Source of the DNA: Anaerolineae bacterium
GTDB lineage: Bacteria > Chloroflexota > Anaerolineae > UBA1429
DNA: 8,851 bases
Reading direction: 5' to 3'
Assembly (NCBI GenBank): GCA_016928125.1
Contig: JAFGLK010000116.1
Coordinates: forward strand, 1 to 8,851
Shown in pieces: positions 1-7,514 of this stretch. The number at the start of each line of letters is the position of its first letter. Position 1 is the stretch's first letter. The notes below the pieces were generated by a model that did not search any database, was not told the origin of the DNA, and worked only from the letters and a program-made list of their open reading frames with translations. Made by a program: the position numbers and the translations under genes.

Positions 1-1
1 G

Positions 2-364
2 CAGAGCATCCAGCTGGTGGGCTATACGCTAGAGGAGCTTCCGGAGAGCGCCCTGGCGGTGACCCTGTACTGGCAGGCTGGCGAGACGCTTGCGCATGAC
101 TATACTGTCTTCTGCCACGTGCTGTGTCAGGGAGAGCGGATAGGACAACACGACGGCCCCCCGGCGCAGGGGTTCTATGGCACCACGGCCTGGCGTGCTG
201 GCGACACAGTCGAGGATCGCCATATCGTGCCGCTCTCGGGGGCCTATGATGCGGACTCCTGTGACCTACAAGTGGGTCTCTACGATCTTCAGACCATGAG
301 ACGTTTATCTCTATTGGACCCTTGCGGAGAGGCTGGCCAAGAGACGAGCGTTGTCCTGCAATAG
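2..364 (+). CDS. C-terminal beta-sandwich module of a truncated (5'-partial) envelope/glycosyltransferase-associated protein
   Basis: The reading frame is open from the first bases of the window, so the true start lies upstream and only about 120 C-terminal residues are visible. They form one module: an opening strand 'IQLVGYTL', then 'LAVTLYWQAGE', 'DYTVFCHVL', a Gln-His-Asp-Gly-Pro-Pro turn, 'TTAWRAGDTVEDRHIVPL' and a closing 'LQVGLYDLQTMRRLSLLD'. From memory, this pattern is the extracytoplasmic C-terminal domain commonly attached to polytopic glycosyltransferase-like proteins (GT39/PMT, DUF2723, PTPS-related) in Chloroflexota. The same pattern recurs in the proteins at 1710-4406 and 4476-7478, so the missing N-terminal part is probably also a multi-spanning membrane protein. 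An internal GTG at 17 is not a convincing start because homology to the module begins before it. The gene ends with TAG at 362-364, about 33 bases before the next gene on the same strand. The molecular role of the module is unknown; ligand or carbohydrate recognition is a guess. Confidence 0.8.
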   Translation, partial: QSIQLVGYTLEELPESALAVTLYWQAGETLAHDYTVFCHVLCQGERIGQHDGPPAQGFYGTTAWRAGDTVEDRHIVPLSGAYDADSCDLQVGLYDLQTMRRLSLLDPCGEAGQETSVVLQ

Positions 365-383
365 ATGACAAGAGCCTGTAAAT

Positions 384-389
384 AAGGAG
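384..389 (+). promoter_or_regulatory. Shine-Dalgarno AAGGAG that selects the start at 398
   Basis: AAGGAG at 384-389 is followed by two in-frame ATGs, at 392 (2 bases away) and 398 (8 bases away). The usual bacterial spacing of 5-9 bases favours 398. Confidence 0.7.
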
Positions 390-397
390 AGATGTCC

Positions 398-1696
398 ATG
401 TCCGGTCGTCGGATGGTGAAAAGCTGGATCACGGCCAATCTGGTCTTGATCATACTGCTCTGGGCGATTCCAATTCAGAGTGTCTACGCGGTTTGCCCTG
501 GAAATGTGGCCCCCAATCCTAGCTTTGAGGAGGGTTTCACCGAGCGAGGCGCGGGGGAGGTGACGGTGGCCAATGGTTGGCAGCCGTTCTGGCAGGATGG
601 CCCGGATCAGGAAAGCGGGTTCAACCGGCGGCCAGAGTTCAAGCCCGAGGATGGCCTCCGCTTTGGCCGCGATCGAATTCACGATGGCAACTGGGGCCAG
701 AAGTGGTACACGGTCTATGCCACCCACCACGGCGGTATCTATCAACAGGTCAATGTGCCAGCGGGCGCTGTAGTGACGCTGAGCGCCTGGGCGCAGGCCT
801 GGAGCTCGAGCAAAGACGATTCCAAAGTCTCTAATGACGGCGTCTACGAGCTGTCTGTGGGCATCGATCCCACGGGAGGCACCGATTTCAGCTCCCCAAA
901 CGTCGTCTGGTCTGGGCGCAATGGAACCTTGGACCAATGGGTGGAACTCAAGGTGCAGGCGAAAGCCCAGGCGGGGCAGGTCACGATCTACCTGCGCGGC
1001 GACGCAGGCTATCGCCTGAAGCACAATGATGCCTATTTCGATGACGTGTGCCTGACCTACGTAGCGCCCACACCGCGCCCGACGGCCAGGCCTCAGGCGA
1101 CCGCGACGCCCGCTCCCACCGATACGCCTGAGCCTACGGCGACGCCCGAGAGCACGCCGACCGATGAGCCCACCCCGACGCCCGAAGCCACGGCGACGCC
1201 CGTCCCGGGCTCGCTGAGCGTATATGTCTTTGACGACCGCGACGCAGACGGACGGCGCACAACCGGGGAACCCTTGCTGGCCGGAGCTCGCATCGAGTTG
1301 ACGACCATGGACGGGCAATCGGTGGACAGCTACACCACCACGGGCAGCGCAGAGCCCTACATATTCGGCGATCTGCAGCCTGGCAACTATGTTGTCAGTG
1401 AGAGTGACCCCCCCGGCTACGCTTCCACATCGCCCAATCAGTGGGCGGCGACCCTTTTGCCGGGGGCGAGTCTTGAGCTCTACTTCGCCGATCGCTTTGA
1501 GCCCTCACCCACACCAACCAGGACGGCGCGGCCGACTCAGACTGCCCCTGCGCCGACTGCGGCGCCTACCGTTCAGCCCACAGAGACGTCTAAAGGTGGC
1601 CTGGGCGACTCGCTCTCGAACGTGAGTGGCATCCTGGTAGCCATGGTGGCCCTGATTCTGCCCATCGTGTATCGGCTGTTGCGTTTCCAGGTATAG
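398..1696 (+). CDS. Secreted, C-terminally anchored surface protein: CBM-like domain, Thr-Pro linkers, SdrD-B-like domain
   Basis: This is a 432-residue exported protein, counted from the ATG at 398, which has a well-spaced AAGGAG. Residues 1-31 look like a signal peptide: basic 'GRRMVKSW', a hydrophobic core 'LVLIILLWAIPI', and a likely cleavage after 'SVYA'. Residues about 33-222 begin 'NVAPNPSFEEGF' and end 'DAYFDDVCLTYV', a typical opening and close of carbohydrate-binding (CBM4/9-like) jelly-roll domains. A Thr-Pro linker follows at 223-271, containing six hexapeptide repeats. Residues about 272-367 resemble SdrD-B/SpaA-type domains: an acidic loop 'DDRDADGRRTTGEPLLAGA', then 'LQPGNYVVSESDPPGY'. 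A second Thr/Pro linker and a single hydrophobic helix ('ILVAMVALILPIVYRLL') with an Arg-containing tail end the protein, which fits membrane anchoring with the domains outside. There is no LPXTG sortase motif and no catalytic signature. Its place between glycosyltransferase-type genes makes it a plausible glycosylated substrate or glycan-binding partner; that is inference. Confidence 0.85.
   Translation: MSGRRMVKSWITANLVLIILLWAIPIQSVYAVCPGNVAPNPSFEEGFTERGAGEVTVANGWQPFWQDGPDQESGFNRRPEFKPEDGLRFGRDRIHDGNWGQKWYTVYATHHGGIYQQVNVPAGAVVTLSAWAQAWSSSKDDSKVSNDGVYELSVGIDPTGGTDFSSPNVVWSGRNGTLDQWVELKVQAKAQAGQVTIYLRGDAGYRLKHNDAYFDDVCLTYVAPTPRPTARPQATATPAPTDTPEPTATPESTPTDEPTPTPEATATPVPGSLSVYVFDDRDADGRRTTGEPLLAGARIELTTMDGQSVDSYTTTGSAEPYIFGDLQPGNYVVSESDPPGYASTSPNQWAATLLPGASLELYFADRFEPSPTPTRTARPTQTAPAPTAAPTVQPTETSKGGLGDSLSNVSGILVAMVALILPIVYRLLRFQV
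1100..1207 (+). repeat. Six tandem 18-bp units encoding Thr-Pro hexapeptides
   Basis: The linker of the surface protein is built of six in-frame hexads: TATPAP, TDTPEP, TATPES, TPTDEP, TPTPEA, TATPVP. At DNA level the 9-mer CGACGCCCG occurs at 1104, 1140, 1176 and 1194, so the intervals are 36, 36 and 18 bases, all multiples of the 18-bp unit. This suggests growth by tandem duplication followed by drift. The repeats are dense in Thr, Pro and Glu and give an extended, potentially O-glycosylated stalk between two folded domains. Confidence 0.85.
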
Positions 1697-1709
1697 ACTG
1701 CGCGCCAAG

Positions 1710-4406
1710 ATGCCCATGATACGGCGGGGCACCTCGAACGGCCTGCATACGGGCGCCAGGAGGATGGATGGCTATCTCCTCCTGGCGCTCGTCCTGTCTC
1801 TGGTCGCCGCTGCCCCACTGCTCGCGGGGCCAGGTATCGTCAATACCAGGGCCGGGGGCGATTCGCCTTTTTTGCTGCAGCGCGTGCACCAACTGACGGC
1901 CAATCTTCGCCAGGGCGTCCTGTTGGCGCGTTGGATGCCCGATGCGGCCTATGGCCTCGGATACCCCGCCTTTAACTACTATGCCGCCTTGCCCTACTAT
2001 GTGGCCGCGCTGCTGAATTGGGCCGGAGTGGGCCTGCTCTGGGGCATCAAACTCACCCAGGCTCTAGGCTTTCTGTTGGCGGGAGGCGCCATGTACGCGC
2101 TAGCGCGCGCCTTGCGCGTCAGCCGATTGGGCGCCACGCTGGCCTCGGCAACCTATACCTTCGCGCCTTTTCACTTGGTGAACGTCTATGTACGGGGCGA
2201 TTCGCTCTCCGAGTTCTACGCTATGGCCCTCTATCCGCTGATTCTCTGGGCCCTGATCGGCCTTGCCCGATCGCCCTCCGCGCCGCGCATGGCCGCTCTC
2301 GCGGGCAGCTATGCCGCGTTGGTGCTCAGCCACAATATCTCAGCCATGTTGTTCAGCCCCCTGTTAGCGCTCTGGCTGGGGGCCAAGGCGCTTGAGAGAG
2401 GCAGGGCCCGGGGGCTTTGCCTTCTGGCGTGGGGCGCGGGCGCCATCTGCCTGGGATTGGCTCTGAGCCTATGGTTCTGGGGACCGGCGCTACGCGAACG
2501 CTCGCTGGTGCAGCTTTCCGAGCAAACCACCGGCTATTTTCACTTTGCCGGACATTTCAGATCCGGCGATCTGATCCAGGCTAGCTTCCTCCACGATTAC
2601 GTCATCGATGGCGATCGTGAGCCCTTTGGCATGGGATTGGCTCAGGCTGCCATCGCACTGGCCGGGTTGGCCGGGCTTTTGGTCCAGCGATTGAGGCGCC
2701 AGCGGCAGGACGTGTCTTTTTACCTGGCTGCCCTGACCCTGGTCGGCTACACCTGGTTGATCACGCCCTCGTCTCGGCCGGTGTGGGATGGCCTCCCTCT
2801 GCTAGCCTACGCCCAGTTCCCATGGCGGCTGCTCTCGGTGCAGGCTCTCGCCGCCGCCCTCCTCGCCGGTCAGATCCCCATCCTTTTGGGGAAACGTCTC
2901 GCTCTGCCAGGAACGATGGCCTGCGTGCTGGCTGTCACTCTGGCGGGCATGCTTCGCATTGCGCCCGATCGTCTGCCGATTCGTGACGGCGACGTGACGG
3001 CGCAGAGGCTGATGCTCTATGAGACCTACTCTGGCAATATAGGCAGCACGGTGCGCTACGAGTACTTGCCGCGCGAGATGGTACCACGGCCGCTGGCCTC
3101 CGGTGTGCAACTTAACGGCGGCATCAAGCCAGCGCCCCTGGCCCTGGAGGGCGCGTTGTTGCACGCCGAGTTGCGCGAGCGCGGCCCGATCTCCGAGCTG
3201 TGGCAGGTGGACGTGTCCGACCCGGCGCTACTGGCCTTTCACACGACCTTTTTCCCCGGATGGCGGGCAACGGTGGATGGGGCGCCTCAGGCGATCGAGC
3301 CCCTGTCCGGCCTGGGGCTCATCGGGGTGCGCCTCAGCCCGGGGAGCCACGTGGTCAGCTTGCATCTAGGGCCGACCCCCATTCGACGCTATGCCACCTG
3401 GGCTTCGGCATTGGGCGCCATGGTCTGGGCAGGGCTTGTGCTCATCCCAGCTCTTGGTGCGCCCCGTCGCCGCCGCCAGTTGGCGATGGTGGCTCTGGCG
3501 CTCGCTCTGGGAGCGATGTGGCTGCGTTACGCACCGGAGCGGTCGGGTCAGACCAGCGAGAGCGGGCCGCTGGTGATGGATTTCATGCGCATGCCCTATC
3601 TGCACCGCCAGCCGGGGGGCGTCCTTTTTGGAGCAGACCAGGCTGAAGATCGCACCAAGCTGATCGACTATGCCCTGGCAAAGGAAGCCCTCGCGCCGGG
3701 GGAGGTGCTCACGATCGATATGCGTTGGGCAGATCCCGATCCGAGCGCCCAGGTCACACTCGAGCTGGTAGCCGCCACGGCGCACTATTCGGGTCGACAT
3801 CCCATCTGGGCCAGCGATACCTGTGCCATCGACGCCCGCGAGGTATCGCTGAACCTGCCCCTGCCTGACGAGATACCCACTGGTCTGTACGCCATCGCCT
3901 GCCGCGTCGAACTGGACGGGAGAGCTTTGGCCCCGCATAGCGCGCCAAGCCGCGAGATGGATCGCCTCTCGCTGCAGCCGATCCAGATTGTTGCGCATCG
4001 TCAGGCCACCGGGAATGAGACGGCGCTGGGTCACTATGGCCCCGAATTCGCCCCGCCGGTTGTAGCCCTGGTGGGCGTGACGGCCAAGCGTGCGAGCGCG
4101 AGCGCGTTGGAGGTGGGGCTAACCTGGCATTCCCTGCGGCAGGCGCCGCTCAACTATGAGCTCTCTTTGCGCCTCAACGGCGCCGATGGCGAGCGGATCG
4201 CCTCAAGGGATCTGTCGCCGCTTCTCGGAGGCTACCCCACGAGCCTCTGGCGGCCGGGCGAACTGGTTACGGATCGCGTGGTGCTCAAGGTTCCGGCAGA
4301 GACTGTGCTGAGCGAAACAGACTCGCTCGAGATCGTGCTCTACGATCGCTTGACGCTCAAGTCGGTGGGCACGACGCAAGTCCCGCTTGCAGAGGCGCTG
4401 CCCTAG
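1710..4406 (+). CDS. Polytopic PTPS-related/GT-C-like membrane protein with C-terminal beta-sandwich modules
   Basis: This 898-residue protein has about 11 hydrophobic helices in its first 420 residues. Family marks are an early extracytoplasmic acidic loop ('GGDSPFLLQRVHQL', Asp51), 'ARWMPDAAYGLGYPAFNYY' at 73-91, 'YVRGDSLSEFYAMALYPLILW' near 160-180, 'SHNISAM' at 207-213 and 'QFPWRLLS' at 369-376. These are characteristic of the family named '6-pyruvoyl-tetrahydropterin synthase related', a name that reflects a domain association and not this activity; its fold resembles GT-C glycosyltransferases and YfhO. A segment at about 500-555 ('FFPGWRATVDG') resembles the YfhO external domain. Two more helices (563-605) follow, then two beta-sandwich modules at about 640-760 and 783-890. 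The likely role is sugar transfer from a lipid carrier at the outer membrane face; donor and acceptor are unknown. It starts 13 bases after the preceding gene, which suggests co-translation. The start is uncertain: ATGs at 1710 and 1716 lack a clear ribosome site, and the ATG at 1764 has AGGAGG directly abutting it. Confidence 0.85.
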   Translation: MPMIRRGTSNGLHTGARRMDGYLLLALVLSLVAAAPLLAGPGIVNTRAGGDSPFLLQRVHQLTANLRQGVLLARWMPDAAYGLGYPAFNYYAALPYYVAALLNWAGVGLLWGIKLTQALGFLLAGGAMYALARALRVSRLGATLASATYTFAPFHLVNVYVRGDSLSEFYAMALYPLILWALIGLARSPSAPRMAALAGSYAALVLSHNISAMLFSPLLALWLGAKALERGRARGLCLLAWGAGAICLGLALSLWFWGPALRERSLVQLSEQTTGYFHFAGHFRSGDLIQASFLHDYVIDGDREPFGMGLAQAAIALAGLAGLLVQRLRRQRQDVSFYLAALTLVGYTWLITPSSRPVWDGLPLLAYAQFPWRLLSVQALAAALLAGQIPILLGKRLALPGTMACVLAVTLAGMLRIAPDRLPIRDGDVTAQRLMLYETYSGNIGSTVRYEYLPREMVPRPLASGVQLNGGIKPAPLALEGALLHAELRERGPISELWQVDVSDPALLAFHTTFFPGWRATVDGAPQAIEPLSGLGLIGVRLSPGSHVVSLHLGPTPIRRYATWASALGAMVWAGLVLIPALGAPRRRRQLAMVALALALGAMWLRYAPERSGQTSESGPLVMDFMRMPYLHRQPGGVLFGADQAEDRTKLIDYALAKEALAPGEVLTIDMRWADPDPSAQVTLELVAATAHYSGRHPIWASDTCAIDAREVSLNLPLPDEIPTGLYAIACRVELDGRALAPHSAPSREMDRLSLQPIQIVAHRQATGNETALGHYGPEFAPPVVALVGVTAKRASASALEVGLTWHSLRQAPLNYELSLRLNGADGERIASRDLSPLLGGYPTSLWRPGELVTDRVVLKVPAETVLSETDSLEIVLYDRLTLKSVGTTQVPLAEALP

Positions 4407-4417
4407 ACTCAAGCCAG

Positions 4418-4462
4418 AGCCGTGACCAAATCCATGGCTGTGCAGAGCTCCGCTTTGGGCTC
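4418..4462. terminator. Two small hairpins in the convergent gap (weak terminator candidate)
   Basis: Within the 69 bases between two converging genes, AGCCGTG (4418-4424) can pair with CATGGCT (4433-4439) around an 8-base loop, with one G-U pair. GAGCTC (4445-4450) can pair with GGGCTC (4457-4462) around a 6-base loop, with one G-U pair. Neither is followed by a T-tract on either strand, so they do not fit a classical intrinsic terminator. Position is the main support. Confidence 0.25.
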
Positions 4463-4475
4463 GGCTCCAGGATTC

Positions 4476-7400
4476 TCACTCCGCCACAACCTGGACGGCG
4501 CCGACCCCAAGTGTGACGCCCTGCCCTTGCCGTACCAGGCGCTCATCCAACACCGCCAAAGGCTCTAGCGTAAAGGCATCGTAAACGTCCACGATGATCT
4601 CGGCCTCGCCGGCTGGGCCGACCGACGGGGGCGCGATCCGGCGCGGGTCCTCCACCCGCCAGCCCTTGACCCACTTGAGGGTCGGAATGGCGCCCAAGGC
4701 GGGTGTGCCGTCCGACTTGACCTCCCAACCCGCTGGACGGTTGAGCAGCCCAAGCGACACGGAGTAATCATCCACCAGGGGCCGAAGAGCCAGCCAAGTG
4801 GGCGTCAAGCGCCCCACGTCGCCCATGACGATCCGCGCGGCGCCCTCGAGGCCCGTGAAGGCGATCATCCCGCCCAAGGGGACATAACGCCTGGCGCCGC
4901 GTGGGAGCGAGAGCGTCAAGCCCGCCTTCTGGAGCTGATGCCAGGGGCCCAGACGCGACACAGACTGTCCGCCTTGGTCAGCAATGCTCAGCGCGATTGG
5001 ATCCCGGGCCAAAGCATTCGGGATATCCAGAGCCGTGATCAACCCATGACCGGGCGGCGGCGGTGCGATGGGTGCCTGGGCGACGACCTGTCCGCCAGCA
5101 GAAAGAGTGAGCGTGAGCCCCTCCAAGGCCTGGGTGCGCCACGGCCCGAGGGCAAGCCCACGAGACGGTCGCCACCAATGCAGGTAGAGCCTCGTCTGAT
5201 CTGCGATGCTTCGATCCACATCCCAGCCAACCAGATGCAGACCACCACAAAAGGCGACATCGGCCGGGTGCAGGCTGGCCAGCGGTCTCTCCAGAGGCGA
5301 TATCCGGATCGATCCCAAACGAACGTGATCCTGGCCTCCCGCCGTCAGCCGTGTCCAGCCGCCATCTACGGCGCTGTAAAAGCCCGTGATCAGCTCGCAT
5401 TCTTGGGGCGCGGCGTGCAGCAACACGGGCAACTGATAAGCATCCACGCGAATCTCGCCTGGCAGGTATTGGCGGCTCGAGTGCACGATATCGCCCTGGC
5501 CGATCACGCCCTGTGAGCCGACTATCTGGACGAAGGAGGAATAGTCGCGTCCCAGCGAGACGAGCGGACGCCAGTAGACTTGAAGCCCCAGCGCCTGTCC
5601 GGGTGTGACGTTCTGGTGCTCAAGGGCATAGCCAAGCAGCTCGATCTGCTCCTCATAGACGGCCCCCCTAGGGGTGATCTCCAATGGCGGCTCAAACAGC
5701 GGCCCCGCATGCACCAGCCACGCGCCGGCGAGCGGCGTCCAGCGGTAGGCGGTCATATCGTAGGCATGGAAGCGATTGGTGACGATCACCGGGCGCTCGG
5801 CCAGTTCGTCGCCGATGCGCCGCAACCAGATCGCTGCATTGGGCGTGTCGCCCTCGGGGTAGACATAGCGCACAGCAACGTCCGGCCGCAGGCCCTCCAC
5901 CTGTTGCAGGTACCAGAAGGACGTAGCGCGATGCCAGCTCGAGAGGATGACCGCCCCCTCAGGCGCCTGGCGCAGAATATCCTCGGCGTACTCGCGCGCG
6001 GAGCGATCTTCATGCAGCGCGGTATAGCTCGCATAGTTGGGACCAGCATAGAGCGCGATGCTCAGCAGAATCAGGGCCACCAGGCCCGCATATAGGGCCC
6101 GATGTGGCCGCCAGTAGCGCGTCAATAGCCCCAGGCCACAGCCCAGCATGGCCGCCAGGGCCACGTAGGAGGGGATCAGGTACTCGACCGTCTGGGGCGC
6201 CCGATAGGTCACCGCCGCGAGGGTGTTCAAGGCCCAGATGCCACCCAAGAGAAGTGCTAGGCGCCAGCGTTTGATGGCCAGAGGAGCCAGTGCAGCCAGA
6301 GCGACCCAAGGCAAGACAGGCCCGAACTGTAAGCGCATGATCTGAGCCCAAACGCTCAAGCGCGCCCAGAGCACCGGCCAGGTGCGGTAGTGCAGCATAT
6401 CGCCCTGAAAGCCGCTGGCCAGCACGTGGCGGGCGAAATCGCCGCATGAGCGGATAGGTGCGGGATCAAAGGGCGCGCCCATACGGCTGCGCAACGGCAG
6501 GTAGAGCAGCACGCTGAATGAGAGCAGGAAAACGGCTAGGCCAGGGAGCCAACACTTGGGCTCTAGAGGAAGGCGAGGCCGTACGCTCAGAAGGTAGAGC
6601 AGAAAGGCCGGCGCCAGAAGGCCCAGAGAGGCATGATGTCCCACGCCCAGGCCGAAGCAGAGCCCCAAGGCGGCGAGCCGACCGGGCGTCTGGCTCTGGC
6701 GCCAGCGAATGGCAGTCAGCAGACAGAGGCCGGCGAACAGGGCCGTAAGGCTGCGAATGTTGGCCGTGGTCCCCTGGGCCCAGAAGGTGCTGCTCAGGCC
6801 CAGAAGGCCGGCGGAGACGACAGCTGCACCCGCCGAACCGGTCGCTTGGCGTACCGTACGAGAGAGAACCGCCAACGTCAAGGCGGCGCAGACGGCGCCA
6901 AAAAGATTCAGCCGATAGGCCACATCCCCAATCGGCAAGAGTGAAAAGAGGCGCCCCACCATGGTATACAACGCATAGCCAGGGGGATGAGCGACGCCTA
7001 GCACCCCAGCGACGAGCTGGAACTCGCCGGCATCTGCCGGGAGGAGCGTTGGAGACAGCGTGAACACATAGAGCCCCAAGGCCAGCAGGAAAACCACACC
7101 CTCGACGAGGGCCGAGCAGACCCATGGATGGGCATTCATCACCCAGAGGCTCACCAGACAGGTGATGAGCAGGCCACAGGCCAGGCTCGGGTTGGCGACA
7201 GGCCACAGAATGTACGGCCCCAGCAACGCCAGCGGCCAGAGGCGTCGGACACGCGCGCCCACGGCGTGCAATGCACACCAGCTCGCGAGCAGGCTGCCCG
7301 CGAAGAGGGGCAACAACTCGCACAAGCGCCAGGGCTCCAGGGAGGTCTCTGCAATCAGGCGACTCGAGAAGAGACCTAGGATGACGGTCCAGCAGATCTG

Positions 7401-7478
7401 GCCGGCGAGGGCGCCCCCCAGGCGCATCCGCCGCCCTCTGATCTGGGTGGATTCCCTGCGAGGACTCGCGCGAGCCAT
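4476..7478 (-). CDS. DUF2723 / TMEM260-like polytopic membrane protein, putative O-glycosyltransferase, with three C-terminal beta-sandwich modules
   Basis: The protein is about 1000 residues from the ATG at 7478. Upstream in-frame GTGs exist at 7481 and 7505, but AGGAGG (7489-7494) lies inside the longest version and is correctly placed for 7478/7481. Three or four extra helices precede the DUF2723 core. The core shows 'TLSPTLLPADAGEFQLVAG' (Asp-Ala-Gly-Glu at about residues 149-152), 'LGVAHPPGYALYTMVGRLF', 'WAQGTTANIRSLTALF' and 'GLGVGHHASLGLL', the hallmarks of this family. A juxtamembrane soluble part (about 490-600) contains 'RSAREYAEDIL', 'GAVILSSW' and 'EGLRPDVAVRYV', also typical of the family. 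Three beta-sandwich modules follow at about 611-720, 745-835 and 870-975. The human homologue TMEM260 is a protein O-mannosyltransferase acting on beta-sandwich domains, so transfer of a sugar to exported proteins from a polyprenyl-phosphate donor is the best guess. The gene lies about 36 bases after the GT4 gene on the same strand, probably in one operon. Donor and acceptor are not shown by the sequence. Confidence 0.88.
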   Translation of the reverse strand: MARASPRRESTQIRGRRMRLGGALAGQICWTVILGLFSSRLIAETSLEPWRLCELLPLFAGSLLASWCALHAVGARVRRLWPLALLGPYILWPVANPSLACGLLITCLVSLWVMNAHPWVCSALVEGVVFLLALGLYVFTLSPTLLPADAGEFQLVAGVLGVAHPPGYALYTMVGRLFSLLPIGDVAYRLNLFGAVCAALTLAVLSRTVRQATGSAGAAVVSAGLLGLSSTFWAQGTTANIRSLTALFAGLCLLTAIRWRQSQTPGRLAALGLCFGLGVGHHASLGLLAPAFLLYLLSVRPRLPLEPKCWLPGLAVFLLSFSVLLYLPLRSRMGAPFDPAPIRSCGDFARHVLASGFQGDMLHYRTWPVLWARLSVWAQIMRLQFGPVLPWVALAALAPLAIKRWRLALLLGGIWALNTLAAVTYRAPQTVEYLIPSYVALAAMLGCGLGLLTRYWRPHRALYAGLVALILLSIALYAGPNYASYTALHEDRSAREYAEDILRQAPEGAVILSSWHRATSFWYLQQVEGLRPDVAVRYVYPEGDTPNAAIWLRRIGDELAERPVIVTNRFHAYDMTAYRWTPLAGAWLVHAGPLFEPPLEITPRGAVYEEQIELLGYALEHQNVTPGQALGLQVYWRPLVSLGRDYSSFVQIVGSQGVIGQGDIVHSSRQYLPGEIRVDAYQLPVLLHAAPQECELITGFYSAVDGGWTRLTAGGQDHVRLGSIRISPLERPLASLHPADVAFCGGLHLVGWDVDRSIADQTRLYLHWWRPSRGLALGPWRTQALEGLTLTLSAGGQVVAQAPIAPPPPGHGLITALDIPNALARDPIALSIADQGGQSVSRLGPWHQLQKAGLTLSLPRGARRYVPLGGMIAFTGLEGAARIVMGDVGRLTPTWLALRPLVDDYSVSLGLLNRPAGWEVKSDGTPALGAIPTLKWVKGWRVEDPRRIAPPSVGPAGEAEIIVDVYDAFTLEPLAVLDERLVRQGQGVTLGVGAVQVVAE

Positions 7479-7488
7479 CACACTGCGC

Positions 7489-7494
7489 CCTCCT
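7489..7494 (-). promoter_or_regulatory. Shine-Dalgarno AGGAGG deciding the start of the DUF2723 gene
   Basis: On the minus strand AGGAGG is followed after 7 bases by GTG (7481) and after 10 bases by ATG (7478). It lies downstream of the GTG at 7505, so the longest possible start would place the ribosome site inside the coding region. This argues for 7478 or 7481. Confidence 0.7.
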
Positions 7495-7514
7495 GGGCCA
7501 CGCACGGCCTGCTT

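Noticed and set aside
311..1318. Long open frame (335 codons) on the minus strand.
   Set aside because: It is antisense to the signal-peptide/CBM-like protein, its product is Arg/Gly-rich without recognisable domains, and it arises from high-GC codon usage.
3366..4034. Open frame of 222 codons on the minus strand opposite the C-terminal part of the PTPS-related gene.
   Set aside because: No recognisable motif and no ribosome site seen; the plus-strand frame is continuous and has recognisable beta-sandwich modules.
1710..4406. Annotation as a 6-pyruvoyl-tetrahydropterin synthase.
   Set aside because: The family name comes from a domain association. This protein is a multi-spanning membrane protein with no pterin synthase catalytic motif.
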